A stretch of 64,000 nt of DNA from CAWJLS01 sp963843755 (lineage in GTDB: Bacteria; Acidobacteriota; Thermoanaerobaculia; Multivoradales; DATKCC01), in contig CAWJLS010000002.1 in the NCBI GenBank assembly GCA_963843755.1, forward strand, positions 558,001 to 622,000, in the 5' to 3' direction. Made by a program: the position numbers and the translations under genes. The notes under the pieces are model-generated. The model had not been told where the DNA came from. It did not search any database and saw nothing but the letters and a program-made list of their open reading frames with translations. Of this stretch, positions 41,100-49,554 are shown piece after piece. The first letter of the stretch is position 1. Each line of letters begins with the position of its first letter.

Positions 41100-42878
41100 T
41101 CACAACGGCCAGATCAGCGGGATCAGGATGCTCGTCGCGAGCCACATGAGCACGGTCAGCGGGGTGCCGACTTTGACGTAGTCGATGAACCGGTAGCCGC
41201 CGGGGCCGAGGACCATGGTGTTGGTCTGGTAGCCGGTCGGGGTGGCGAAGCTCATGGAGGCGGCGAAGGCGACGCCCATGAGGAACGGTTTCGGGTCGAC
41301 GCCGAGCTGGTGGGCGATGGGGATGACGATCGGCACCATGAGCACGGCGGCCGAGTTGTTGGTGATGAACGAGGTCAGGATCGACGTCACGAGGATCACC
41401 AGCGAGAGCACCACCACCGGTCCGAACGGCGCTCCGGTCTCGACCAGCCCTTTGCCGATCATTCTCGCCAGACCGGTCGATTCCATCGCCGTTCCCAGCG
41501 GCAGGATGGCGACGAGCAGGAAGATCACGGTCCAGTCGATCGCGGTGTAGGCCTGCTGGATGCGTAGCGTCCGCGTCGCGAGCAGGAAGACCACGCCGAG
41601 GATCGCGCTCTCGAGGATCGGCATGACCCCGGTCGCCGCCAGGAGGACCACGAGCGGGATGGTCAGCGCGCCGACCCACCACCGCTTGGTCAGCCTGAGC
41701 CGGACGGACACCTCCTTGAGCGGGAAGAAGTCCGCCAGGCTCTGGAGGCCTTCGACCCGCTGGCGGGGGCCGAAGACCAGGAGCGTGTCCCACGGCTTGA
41801 GCGGCACCCAGGCGAGCTTTTCGCGGATCACCTCGCCGGTGCGGTTGAGCGCCAGGACGAAGCAGCCGTAGCGCTTGCGGAAGTCGAGCACGTTGAGGGT
41901 TTCGCCGACCAGGCGGGAGGTCGGCGAGAGCTGGAGCTCGGCCAGGATGTTGTTGGCGTCCGCCAGGTCGGAGTCGTCGAGCTTGGTGTCCGAGAGCAGC
42001 AAGAGGCCGCGCTGCTCTTTGAACGCCATGATGTCTTCCATGGCGCCGCGGACGATCAGCGTGTCCTGGGGCTCGAGCGGGCTGTGGCGGATGTCGCTCG
42101 CGATGCGCTGGTTGCCGCGGATGATCTCGATGACGTTGATCCGGTAGCGGTCGCTGATCTGCTCGGAGAGCACCGTGCGGCCGACGAGGTCGGACCCCGA
42201 CGGGATCTTGACCTCGGTCAGGTAGCTCGCCATCTCGTACTTGCGGGTCAGGCTGGGCTGGTCGATGCGCCCCGGCAGGAAGCGCATCACCACCAGGTGG
42301 TTGTAGATCATGCCGATGACGAACAGGATGCCGCCCAGGTAGAAGAACTCGAACATCCCGAACCCCGAGACGCCGTGCTCGGCCGAGAGGGAGCTGACCA
42401 GCAGGTTGGTCGAGGTGCCGATCAGCGTGCAGGTGCCGCCGAAGATCGCCGCGTAGGACAGCGGCATGAGCAGCCGCGACGGGCTGATCCGGTAGTGCTC
42501 GGAGAGCCCCGTGCCCACCGGGATGAAGATCGACACGGCGGCGGTGTTGTTGATGAACGCGGAGATGAAGCCGGTCAGGATCAGCAGGAAGCTCGCAGCG
42601 CGGGTGCTCGACCCCCGGGCGTAGCGGGCGATCCGGTAGCCGATGCGGCGCACCAGGCCGCTCTGGACGAGCCCCTCGCTCAGGATGAACATCATCAGGA
42701 CGGTGACGACGGCGGGGTTGCTGAAGCCGGCGATCGCCTGCTCGGGCGTGATCAGGTTGCACACCAGCAGCAGGCCGAGGGAGATCAGCGCCGTGGCGTC
42801 GAGCGGGAGCCACTCGAACACGAACGACGTGAGGGTAAAGACGATGATGCCCAGGAGCAGGGCGATATCGAGCGTCAT
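41100..42878 (-). CDS. SLC13/DASS-type anion permease with two RCK_C domains
   Basis: The 592-residue product has N-terminal helices (to about residue 180) with the FINNTAAVSIFIPV motif and ATSTNLLVS-like GTSTNLLVS, then two cytoplasmic TrkA-C/RCK_C domains (about 205-290 and 300-380, each with a DTL(I/L)V segment), then a second helical half with SFITNNSAAVLMVPI and PTGYQTNTMVLGPGGY. This architecture is typical of sodium-coupled sulfate or dicarboxylate transporters; substrate is undetermined. Start 42878 is supported by TACACT 10 nt upstream. Confidence 0.9.
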   Translation of the reverse strand: MTLDIALLLGIIVFTLTSFVFEWLPLDATALISLGLLLVCNLITPEQAIAGFSNPAVVTVLMMFILSEGLVQSGLVRRIGYRIARYARGSSTRAASFLLILTGFISAFINNTAAVSIFIPVGTGLSEHYRISPSRLLMPLSYAAIFGGTCTLIGTSTNLLVSSLSAEHGVSGFGMFEFFYLGGILFVIGMIYNHLVVMRFLPGRIDQPSLTRKYEMASYLTEVKIPSGSDLVGRTVLSEQISDRYRINVIEIIRGNQRIASDIRHSPLEPQDTLIVRGAMEDIMAFKEQRGLLLLSDTKLDDSDLADANNILAELQLSPTSRLVGETLNVLDFRKRYGCFVLALNRTGEVIREKLAWVPLKPWDTLLVFGPRQRVEGLQSLADFFPLKEVSVRLRLTKRWWVGALTIPLVVLLAATGVMPILESAILGVVFLLATRTLRIQQAYTAIDWTVIFLLVAILPLGTAMESTGLARMIGKGLVETGAPFGPVVVLSLVILVTSILTSFITNNSAAVLMVPIVIPIAHQLGVDPKPFLMGVAFAASMSFATPTGYQTNTMVLGPGGYRFIDYVKVGTPLTVLMWLATSILIPLIWPL

Positions 42879-42888
42879 GGGACGACAG

Positions 42889-42894
42889 AGTGTA
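42889..42894 (-). promoter_or_regulatory. -10 box of SLC13-type permease gene
   Basis: TACACT (minus strand) ends 10 nt before the start codon, without a Shine-Dalgarno sequence. Confidence 0.4.
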
Positions 42895-42935
42895 GCAAGG
42901 TGCGGCCTCCTTCCCCCGATGGCCGATGCCACGGG

Positions 42936-42941
42936 TACAAT
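42936..42941 (+). promoter_or_regulatory. -10 box of PTPS-family gene
   Basis: TACAAT ends 8 nt before ATG 42950; leaderless arrangement, divergent with the permease promoter. Confidence 0.5.
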
Positions 42942-42949
42942 CGTCCGCG

Positions 42950-43336
42950 ATGTCCTACGTCTTGCGTGTGCGGGAACGATTCGAGGCGGCCCACCACCTG
43001 ACCTCGTACAGGGGCCGGCCGGAGCCGAGCCACGGCCATAGCTGGCAGGTGGAGGCGGTCCTCGAGGCGTCGGAGCTGGACGACGACGGCCTCGGCTTCG
43101 ACTTCGTCGAGGTGCGTGGCGCCCTGCGGGAGCTCGCCGGCCGATTCGACCACCGCGACGTCAACACCGTCCCGCCGTTCGATCGCACGAGCCCCACCAC
43201 CGAGCGCCTCGCCGCCTGGTTCTTCGACGAGCTCGTCCCCCGCCTGCCGGGGGCGCACCTGGTCGAGGTGACGGTGTGGGAAGGGCCGGACTGCTCGGCC
43301 ACGTACCGGCCCCCGGCCCGCCCCAGGCGCCGGTGA
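42950..43336 (+). CDS. 6-pyruvoyl-tetrahydropterin synthase family protein, PTPS-III-like
   Basis: The 128-residue product has the zinc His of AAHHLTSY, HGH in EPSHGHSW, DFVEVR, the FDHRDVN catalytic Asp-His segment and VWEGPDCSATY. The catalytic Cys of the CxxxHGH motif in QueD is absent; instead the sequence is ExxHGH. As I recall, ExxHGH marks PTPS-III proteins, which make 6-hydroxymethyl-dihydropterin and replace FolB in folate synthesis. A QueD role in queuosine synthesis is the alternative. Confidence 0.8.
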   Translation: MSYVLRVRERFEAAHHLTSYRGRPEPSHGHSWQVEAVLEASELDDDGLGFDFVEVRGALRELAGRFDHRDVNTVPPFDRTSPTTERLAAWFFDELVPRLPGAHLVEVTVWEGPDCSATYRPPARPRRR

Positions 43337-43361
43337 ACGCGGCCGGCGAGAAAGGAACCCG

Positions 43362-44324
43362 ATGATGTCGAAGCCCGCTCTCTCCACACTGCCTGCCCAC
43401 TTCTCCGAGCGCCTGCCGGCGCTCCTGGCCGCCGCCTGTCTGCTGGCCGGCCTCTCGGTCCTGACCGGATGCGGCGGGGCGGACGGCAAGCCGGTGGCGC
43501 GGCTCCAGGTCGATCCCCAGGAGATCACCTTGGCCCACTCCACCTACGAGGAGGTGCGGCTCGACTGGTCCATGACCTCCGAGCTGTCCGGGGTGAGCGG
43601 ACCGCTCCGGGTGTTCGTCCACCTGCTCGACGACCAGGGGCGCCTGACCCGCACCTTCGACCACGCCATGCCGGGCGGCTGGGCGGTGGGCGAGGAGCGG
43701 CGGGACGTGGTGCGGCTGGTCCAGTCGGCGCTGGCGCCGCCGCTGCCGCCGGGCAACTACCGCCTGAGCGTCGGGCTCTACGACGGCGGGGGGCACCGCT
43801 GGCCGATCGACGTCGAGGGCGAGCGGGTCGATTCCGGCGAGTACGTGGTCGCGGACGTGGTCGTGCCGTCGACCCCGGCGGCGGTGCCGCTGTTCAGCTT
43901 CTCGCCCACCTGGAGCCCGACGCTGGCCGGCGGCGACCGCCAGATCCTCGCCGTCCGCTGGCTGACCGGCGACGGCACCATCCTGCTCGAGGAGGTTCCC
44001 GGCCCGGGCAAGCTGTGGCTGAGGATCCGGATCCCCGAGGAGGGGGTCGGCGACGCCCACCGCGTCATGCTGCCGGACCACTCGGGGCCGGCGGAGCCGA
44101 GCGTTCTCGTGGGGGCGCCGTGCGCCGGCTTCCAGGTGTCGGTCTCCGGCGAGGGCTCCCACGACGTGGAGGTGCCGGTGACCACCGACGACGGCTCGTG
44201 CGCCATCCGGCTGCGGCCGAACTACTCGATGGTGTCCGAAGGCGCGGAGCAGCAGTCGATGCTGCTGGAGTCGATCGCCTGGCGGGCGACCGGCGCCTCC
44301 GAGCCCTCTGAGCCTTCTGAATAG
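43362..44324 (+). CDS. Lipoprotein of unknown function
   Basis: The 320-residue product has a signal sequence with a lipobox (LAGLSVLTGC near residue 37), so it should be lipid-anchored after cleavage. The rest is beta-rich, with repeated VFVHLLDDQGRL and GNYRLSVGLYDGG segments like those of carbohydrate-binding or glycosyltransferase-associated beta-sandwich domains. No catalytic motif is visible. AAAGGA lies 6-7 nt before the tandem ATGATG start. It is convergent with the next gene. Confidence 0.75.
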   Translation: MMSKPALSTLPAHFSERLPALLAAACLLAGLSVLTGCGGADGKPVARLQVDPQEITLAHSTYEEVRLDWSMTSELSGVSGPLRVFVHLLDDQGRLTRTFDHAMPGGWAVGEERRDVVRLVQSALAPPLPPGNYRLSVGLYDGGGHRWPIDVEGERVDSGEYVVADVVVPSTPAAVPLFSFSPTWSPTLAGGDRQILAVRWLTGDGTILLEEVPGPGKLWLRIRIPEEGVGDAHRVMLPDHSGPAEPSVLVGAPCAGFQVSVSGEGSHDVEVPVTTDDGSCAIRLRPNYSMVSEGAEQQSMLLESIAWRATGASEPSEPSE

Positions 44325-44350
44325 GGCCGCGCTCGGGGCGGGGAGGGTCG

Positions 44351-44866
44351 CTACTTCTTCTTGAGGGTGACGACGGTCTTGGCCGAGACCGGAAGGCCGG
44401 CGACGGGCTCTTCGAGCGTCCACACCTCGACGCCCTTCTCCTCGCCGGTCTTGAGCCACCGCGCCTCGCGCAGGGAGACCTCCACCGTCATCTTGCCGTC
44501 GGCGGGCGCCGGGCGCCCGGTCTCGCTGGTCCAGAAGTTGTAGAGGTCGAGATCGAGGGTTTCGCCGGCGCCGAGGGACTTCAGGAAGAGCTGGTTGTCG
44601 TAGACCGGCAGCGGGTGGCCGGCCACCGTCACGTCGAAGCCGAAGGCGCTCATCGGTCGATCGCCCAGGTTGTGCAGGGTGATCTTCAGGCGGCAAAGGG
44701 TCTCGGTGCCCGGCGCGTCGGGCGACACCTTGACGGCGTCGATCGAGATCGGCGCCTTGGCCGCCTCTTTCGGTGCGTCGTCCTGGGCGCCGGCGGGGGC
44801 CGCGCCCCAGGGCACGAGAGCGGTGAGCAGGAGGGCTGTGGCGAGGGCGCTGGGTCGGGGTCTCAT
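44351..44866 (-). CDS. Secreted hypothetical protein, 171 residues
   Basis: A signal peptide (MRPRPSALATALLLTALVPWG, cleavage near APAGAQ) is followed by a single beta-sandwich-like domain (LCRLKITLHNLGDRPMSAFGFDVTVAG) and a Lys-rich C-terminus. GAGGTGA lies 6 nt upstream of ATG 44866, which decides the start. It is probably periplasmic or surface-exposed. I do not recognise a family. Confidence 0.75.
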   Translation of the reverse strand: MRPRPSALATALLLTALVPWGAAPAGAQDDAPKEAAKAPISIDAVKVSPDAPGTETLCRLKITLHNLGDRPMSAFGFDVTVAGHPLPVYDNQLFLKSLGAGETLDLDLYNFWTSETGRPAPADGKMTVEVSLREARWLKTGEEKGVEVWTLEEPVAGLPVSAKTVVTLKKK

Positions 44867-44887
44867 CGAATTCACCTCGGAAGGGGG

Positions 44888-44893
44888 ATTGTA
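44888..44893 (-). promoter_or_regulatory. -10 box of gene 44351-44866
   Basis: TACAAT (minus strand) lies 21 nt before the start codon, leaving a short leader with a Shine-Dalgarno sequence. Confidence 0.45.
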
Positions 44894-44920
44894 CCTGGAA
44901 GTGGCCGGCGCACCGTGCGG

Positions 44921-44926
44921 TACCAT
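44921..44926 (+). promoter_or_regulatory. -10 box of O-methyltransferase gene
   Basis: TACCAT ends 8 nt before ATG 44935, without a Shine-Dalgarno sequence; leaderless arrangement. Confidence 0.45.
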
Positions 44927-44934
44927 GCCGCGCG

Positions 44935-45612
44935 ATGAAAGACCGCACCGGTGCCATCCTCCGCCCCGAGCAGGAACGCTACCTGGAACGCCTTCAACCA
45001 CCCCGCGACCCGCTGCTCACCGAGATCGAGGGCGTCGCCGCCGACGAGGGCGTGCCGATCTCCGACCCGGAGGTCGGCCGGCTGCTCCAACTCCTGGCCC
45101 GGAGCCACCGGGCGACCCGGATTCTCGAGCTCGGCACGGCGCTCGGCTACGGCACCCTGCTGCTCGCGCGGGGCGCGTCCGAGGCCCGGTTGGTGACCGT
45201 CGACCGCGACCCGCAGATGCAGGAGCGGGCCCGCGGGTATCTGGAGCGGGGCGGGGTGCTCGACCGGGTCGAGCTGGTCACCGGCGAGGCGCTCGCCACC
45301 CTCGACCGGCTGGAGGGTCCGTTCGACCTGGTCTACGTGGACGCCCAGAAGACCGACTACCGGCGCTACCTCGACCGGATCCTGATGTTGATGCCGGTCG
45401 GCGGCGTGGTGATCTTCGACAACCTGCTGTGGAAGGGGCGGGTGGCCGAGATTCCGGAGGAGGACGACCCGTCGGCCGACGCGATCCGTGCGTTCAACGG
45501 CTACATGATGATCCATCCGCAGCTCGTGGCGCAGGTGTTGCCGCTGGGGGACGGGGTGGGGCTGGCGGTGAAAGCGAAGCCGCTGATGACCGATCTCGGC
45601 GGGCCCTACTGA
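44935..45612 (+). CDS. SAM-dependent O-methyltransferase, COMT-like
   Basis: The 225-residue product has motif I ILELGTALGYGTLLLA near residue 63, VTVDRDP, FDLVYVDAQKTDYRRYLD near 130 (metal-binding Asp region) and GGVVIFDNLLWKG near 158. This is the catechol/caffeoyl-CoA O-methyltransferase fold, which also includes tRNA hydroxyuridine methyltransferases; the substrate is not determined. An SR2 repeat begins directly at its stop codon. Confidence 0.9.
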   Translation: MKDRTGAILRPEQERYLERLQPPRDPLLTEIEGVAADEGVPISDPEVGRLLQLLARSHRATRILELGTALGYGTLLLARGASEARLVTVDRDPQMQERARGYLERGGVLDRVELVTGEALATLDRLEGPFDLVYVDAQKTDYRRYLDRILMLMPVGGVVIFDNLLWKGRVAEIPEEDDPSADAIRAFNGYMMIHPQLVAQVLPLGDGVGLAVKAKPLMTDLGGPY

Positions 45613-45680
45613 TCTCCCCCCAATCCTCCGATCCCTTTCCCGCCCTCCGGGGGGAAAGGGACGCCCCCTCCCGGATCGCG
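45611..45680 (-). repeat. SR2 hairpin repeat at O-methyltransferase 3' end
   Basis: Read on the minus strand it runs GGGAGGGGGCGTCCC, then GGAGGGCGGGAAAGGGATCG, matching the SR2 core. Confidence 0.65.
45633..45660 (+). terminator. Hairpin within SR2 downstream of O-methyltransferase
   Basis: CCCTTTCCC and GGGAAAGGG form a perfect 9-bp stem with a 10-nt loop, 20 nt after the stop codon. No T tract follows. Confidence 0.5.
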
Positions 45681-45722
45681 GGCACGGTGACTCCTGGCGG
45701 GTTCCAGGCGGAATAGGAGCGG

Positions 45723-46691
45723 TTGAGCGATCGGTTGTTGGGAACAACCATGGACCTGACGGCCGGAGAGGCTGACGACCGCACCGTCCGGGACGGCTCC
45801 CGACAGGCGACCGACCAGGGCGGGGCGGCGGAGCGCGCCGAGAGCAGGGGGCCCCGTTTCGCGGGCGCCGTGCCGTGGATCGCCGCCTTCCTGGGCGGCG
45901 TCGGCGGGCTCGGGGCGCTCGGCTACCTGCGCGGCCGCTATCAACACAACTCCGTCTTCATGCCGGACGAGGCGCCGGACGCCGGCTGGCAGCCGGACGA
46001 GCGGATCGCCTCCGAGGACGTCTGGTTCGACGCCCCCGACGGCCCGCGCCTCCACGGCTGGTGGATGGCCCATCCCAAGGCCCAGGGGACGGTGCTCTAC
46101 TGCCACGGCTCGAGCGGCTCGATGCAGCACCGCGTCGGCGTCTTCCGGACGCTCGGCGAGATCCGGCTCAACATCTTCGCCTTCGACTACCGCGGCTACG
46201 GCGAGAGTACCGGCGAGCCGAGCGAGCGCGGCCTGTTCACCGACGTGCGCGCCGCCTACGACCACCTGGTCGGCCCGATGGGGCGCTCCCCCGAGGAGAT
46301 CGTCCTGTTCGGCCACTCCCTGGGCGGGGCCGTGGCGATCGACGGCGCCCGCGAGCGTTCGGTCGCCGGGTTGGTGGTCGAGGCCTCGTTCACCGATCTC
46401 AAGGACATGGCGCGTGCCCTGTACCCCCAGGTCCCTCTCCACCTGATCACTCGCAACGGGTTCCGCTCGATCGACAAGGTGGGGCAGTTGACCATGCCGA
46501 AGCTGTTCATCCAGGGCACGGCGGACGAGACCGTCCCGCCGGAGGTCGGAGAGCGGCTCTACGAGGCGGCCGCCGAGCCCAAGGAGCGGCTGATCGTCGA
46601 GGGCGCGGGGCACAACGATCTGTATCTGCTCGGCGGCGCCAGGTACCGCCGCGCGCTCGCCCGGTTCCATCGGAGGTGCTTGCGCGGGTGA
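45723..46691 (+). CDS. Membrane-anchored alpha/beta hydrolase
   Basis: The product (322 residues from TTG 45723, 313 from ATG 45750) has one N-terminal helix (about residues 50-68), the oxyanion segment LYCHGSSGS, the nucleophile elbow FGHSLGGAVA near residue 200, acid-loop FIQGTADETVP and catalytic His in EGAGHNDLYLLGG. It resembles the ABHD13/Bem46 group. AGGAG is only 3 nt before TTG, while a 7-bp inverted repeat ends right at ATG 45750, so the start is open. Confidence 0.87.
   Translation: MSDRLLGTTMDLTAGEADDRTVRDGSRQATDQGGAAERAESRGPRFAGAVPWIAAFLGGVGGLGALGYLRGRYQHNSVFMPDEAPDAGWQPDERIASEDVWFDAPDGPRLHGWWMAHPKAQGTVLYCHGSSGSMQHRVGVFRTLGEIRLNIFAFDYRGYGESTGEPSERGLFTDVRAAYDHLVGPMGRSPEEIVLFGHSLGGAVAIDGARERSVAGLVVEASFTDLKDMARALYPQVPLHLITRNGFRSIDKVGQLTMPKLFIQGTADETVPPEVGERLYEAAAEPKERLIVEGAGHNDLYLLGGARYRRALARFHRRCLRG
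45733..45749. promoter_or_regulatory. Inverted repeat abutting ATG 45750
   Basis: GGTTGTT-GGG-AACAACC is a perfect 7-bp inverted repeat ending one base before the ATG. If ATG 45750 is the start, it could be an operator or a hairpin that hides the ribosome binding site. Confidence 0.4.
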
Positions 46692-46740
46692 CCGGTCCGG
46701 ACACCGAGCATCCGGCGGCGAGCGGTGTCGACCTTCCGCG

Positions 46741-47412
46741 TCAGTACTTGACCGAGCAGCCGTAGGGTTTGGTGGCCGCGGGGTCGACCGGCTTGCCTTG
46801 CGCGTGGGCCTGGAGCGCGAGGTCGACGTAGTTCGTCCGCTGCGCCGGCTTCTCCCGCCCCAGGGGATCGTCGTCGATCGCCCCTTCGTAGATCAGGGTC
46901 CCCGCTTCGTCGATGACGAACAGATGGGGGGTCGTCTTGGCGCCGTACATCTTGCCCACCTCGCTGGTCGCGTCGACCAGGACCGGGTAGTCGATGCCGT
47001 TCTTACGCTTGTAGTCCATCTGCTGGGCGGCTTGCATGAAGTCGCTGTGGCCGGTGCGCGTGCTGTTGATCCCCAGCCAGACCACGTCGGGGTGTTGGTC
47101 GGCCAGGTGGGCCATGGTCTTCTCGCGCGCGTGGCGAGCGGAGAACGGGCAGTTGGGGTTCATCCACTCCAGGACCACGACCTTGCCCCGGTACTGCTCC
47201 AACGAGTGGCTCTGGCCCGCGAGGTCGCGCAGGGTGAAGTCGGGCGCGCGGTCGCCGACCGTGGCGGCGGTGGCCGCGCCGCAGGCCGCGGCGGCGAGGG
47301 CCACGGCCACCGCGAGGGTGGTGGCCGCTCCGCGGAGGGCTCGAACGAGGTGGCGGGCGGGTCGCGTGGGGAGGGGAGACGGCGTCGGCCGGGTCGAAGC
47401 GATGGCAACCAT
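46741..47412 (-). CDS. Periplasmic AhpC/TSA-family redoxin
   Basis: A long signal sequence (residues 1-49, hydrophobic core AATTLAVAVALAAAACG; possibly a lipobox) precedes a thioredoxin-fold redoxin: VGDRAPDFTLRDLAG, then VVVLEWMNPNCPFSARHAREKT with a single Cys near residue 88 instead of CxxC, and KTTPHLFVIDEAG. It fits peroxiredoxin-like proteins. It lies 36 bp downstream of the DsbD-like gene, which has no thioredoxin domain of its own, so the two may act together. Confidence 0.87.
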   Translation of the reverse strand: MVAIASTRPTPSPLPTRPARHLVRALRGAATTLAVAVALAAAACGAATAATVGDRAPDFTLRDLAGQSHSLEQYRGKVVVLEWMNPNCPFSARHAREKTMAHLADQHPDVVWLGINSTRTGHSDFMQAAQQMDYKRKNGIDYPVLVDATSEVGKMYGAKTTPHLFVIDEAGTLIYEGAIDDDPLGREKPAQRTNYVDLALQAHAQGKPVDPAATKPYGCSVKY

Positions 47413-47448
47413 GGGAACGAACCTCCTCGTGTCGGTTGAAGGAGCGGA

Positions 47449-49533
47449 TTATCCCACGCCGGGTGTCCGCGCGGCGGGCGTCGCGGAGGGCAACTGCTCG
47501 CCGGCGCGGCGGAGCGGGGTTTCGGGCGCGCCGAGCCGTGCCCGCAGGCGGCCGTGGTCGGCCAGCCAGAGGGTGGTCGCGGCGAGCGCCAGGATCGCCA
47601 GGGTCGAGACGGCGCGCACCGGCTTCCGACGGCTCCGCTGTCGCAGCCAGGCGACCAGGGCGACGGCCAGGAGCGAGAGCTCGATGAACGCCAGGTACTC
47701 GTTGCGGACGCTCGCCGCGAGCAGGTAGACCAGCCAGAGGATCGGCGCCGCCGCCAGGAAGCCGAGCAGCTCTCGCGCCCTGGCCGTCCCGGCCGCTTTC
47801 CCGGCCACTTCCCCGGCCGAGACCGCCCGGTGCGGGCCGTCTCCGGCCGTCTCCGGGACCGGGCGCCGTCCGGCGAGCCGTGCCGCGACGATCCACGGAA
47901 GCCCCAGGCCGAGGCCGACGGCGGCCGCGGTGGTCAGCAGGAGCAAGGCGCCGCCCCCTCCGGAGGCGCTCGCCCGGGCGATGGCGGCCGGCGCCGGTGG
48001 CACGGGCCAGGGGAGAGCCAGCAGGGTGGCGCAGGCACCGGCCAGGGCGGCCGGACCGGCGCCGAGCCGGCCGTGGGGCCCGTGGGCTCGAGGCGTCAGG
48101 CGGCCGGAGGCGTCGCCGAGCAACCCCCAGAACCAGAGGGTGACCGCCAGCGTGAGCAGGGTGAGGGCCGTGACCACCGTCGGCTCCGCCAGGTGGGCCC
48201 GCCAAGGGCCGGAAAGGGCGCCAGCGGCTGACGGCGCCTGGGTCCGACCGGCGACCGCCAGGGTCGCCAAGGCCGTCAGAGCGAGTGCCGTGCCGAGCGC
48301 GCCGGCGCAGGCGGCGAGCCCGAGGCCGAGGGGGCGCCCTCCGGCCGCCGCCGCCCGGCGGAAGCCGCCCACGAAGGCGAGCAGCAGGGCCAGGGCGCCC
48401 GGTGTGGCTGCCAGGAGCAGGCCGCCGGCGAAGCCTCGCGCGACGGCGGCGAGGGGCGATCCTGGCGGGCCTTGCGCACCTTGCGTGCCCTGCGCACTCG
48501 GCGCACCCATCGGATGGGGGCCGGCGGTGCTCGGCGGAGCCGCGGGCGCGGAGCCGTCGTGCACCGCGACGGTCCGGCGGGCTTCGATCGACCCGGGGCC
48601 TCCGCGATCGGAGCCGCCCAGGCCGGTCACCGTCCAGGCGAAGTCGCTGGCCGGCGGCGCGGCGTCGAGGTGGCGCCGGGCCTGGAGCGGGACGCGGAAG
48701 AGCAGCCGGTCGGGCGTGCGTTCGAGGGTCGGTTTGCCGAGCTCGAACAGCGCGTGGCTCTCGAAGAAGATCTGGGGCGTCGTGTCCGGCGGCGGGGTCG
48801 CTCCGTCGGCGGTGCCGACGGTGACCAGCAGGACCGGCGCGGCGAGGTCGGAGGCGTCGACGATGGCGCCGGTGGTGACGTCCGCCACCTCGTCCACCGG
48901 CCGGGCCAGCCGCGCGCGCCACCGATCGAGGAGCGGTGCCGTCTCCGGGTCGGGGACCGCCTCGGCGGCGACCGGCTGCGTCACGGTCAGCGTGTACTGG
49001 TAGGGCACGCAGTCGACCTCACACACCAGGTAGCCCAGGTCGAGGGAGATCTCGACGGCGTCCGCCGCCGGCGCGGCCATCCTCGCCTCGACCGGATAGA
49101 CGACCTCCGTGTCGTAGCCGAAGGCGACCAGATCCCCGGGCAGCTCGTAGCGGTTGGGCGCCGGGTAGCGGAGCGTCGCCTCGCGCAGCGCGGGGGTCGC
49201 GGTGAAGTCGATCTCGGGGGGGAAGCCGGCGTCGCCGCTGTTCTTCCAGTAGACGTGCCAGCCGGGCGAGAGCGCGAGCTGGAGGCCGAGCCAGACCGGG
49301 CCGCTCTCCGGCGCGGTCCGGTAGGGGGTGATCAGCCGGACCTTGGACTGCGGGTTCTCCTGCCAGGACGAGGCGAGCGCCGAAGCCGGCCGTGGGCCTG
49401 TGGCGATCGATCCCAGCAGGCAGAGCAGGGCGACCGTGATCAGCCGGTTCGGCCGCGTCGGCCGGCCGGACCCGTTCGCGCCGGACCGGAAGGGCTCCGG
49501 ACGGTGGTGGGCGCGGGACGGGGAGCGGGCCAT
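47449..49533 (-). CDS. DsbD-like protein lacking the transmembrane cysteines
   Basis: The 694-residue product has a signal region (about residues 30-52), a periplasmic DsbD alpha-like domain with a paired-Cys segment (DLGYLVCEVDCVPYQYTL near 170), an Ala/Pro linker and about eight hydrophobic helices from about 370. In DsbD the first helix has a catalytic MPCVLP; here the matching segment is AATPGALALLLAF with no Cys. There is no C-terminal thioredoxin domain. Electron transfer across the membrane in the usual way is therefore unlikely. Many helices are Ala/Gly-rich. Confidence 0.75.
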   Translation of the reverse strand: MARSPSRAHHRPEPFRSGANGSGRPTRPNRLITVALLCLLGSIATGPRPASALASSWQENPQSKVRLITPYRTAPESGPVWLGLQLALSPGWHVYWKNSGDAGFPPEIDFTATPALREATLRYPAPNRYELPGDLVAFGYDTEVVYPVEARMAAPAADAVEISLDLGYLVCEVDCVPYQYTLTVTQPVAAEAVPDPETAPLLDRWRARLARPVDEVADVTTGAIVDASDLAAPVLLVTVGTADGATPPPDTTPQIFFESHALFELGKPTLERTPDRLLFRVPLQARRHLDAAPPASDFAWTVTGLGGSDRGGPGSIEARRTVAVHDGSAPAAPPSTAGPHPMGAPSAQGTQGAQGPPGSPLAAVARGFAGGLLLAATPGALALLLAFVGGFRRAAAAGGRPLGLGLAACAGALGTALALTALATLAVAGRTQAPSAAGALSGPWRAHLAEPTVVTALTLLTLAVTLWFWGLLGDASGRLTPRAHGPHGRLGAGPAALAGACATLLALPWPVPPAPAAIARASASGGGGALLLLTTAAAVGLGLGLPWIVAARLAGRRPVPETAGDGPHRAVSAGEVAGKAAGTARARELLGFLAAAPILWLVYLLAASVRNEYLAFIELSLLAVALVAWLRQRSRRKPVRAVSTLAILALAATTLWLADHGRLRARLGAPETPLRRAGEQLPSATPAARTPGVG

Positions 49534-49554
49534 GGCTTGATGGCGGGGTCGTTC

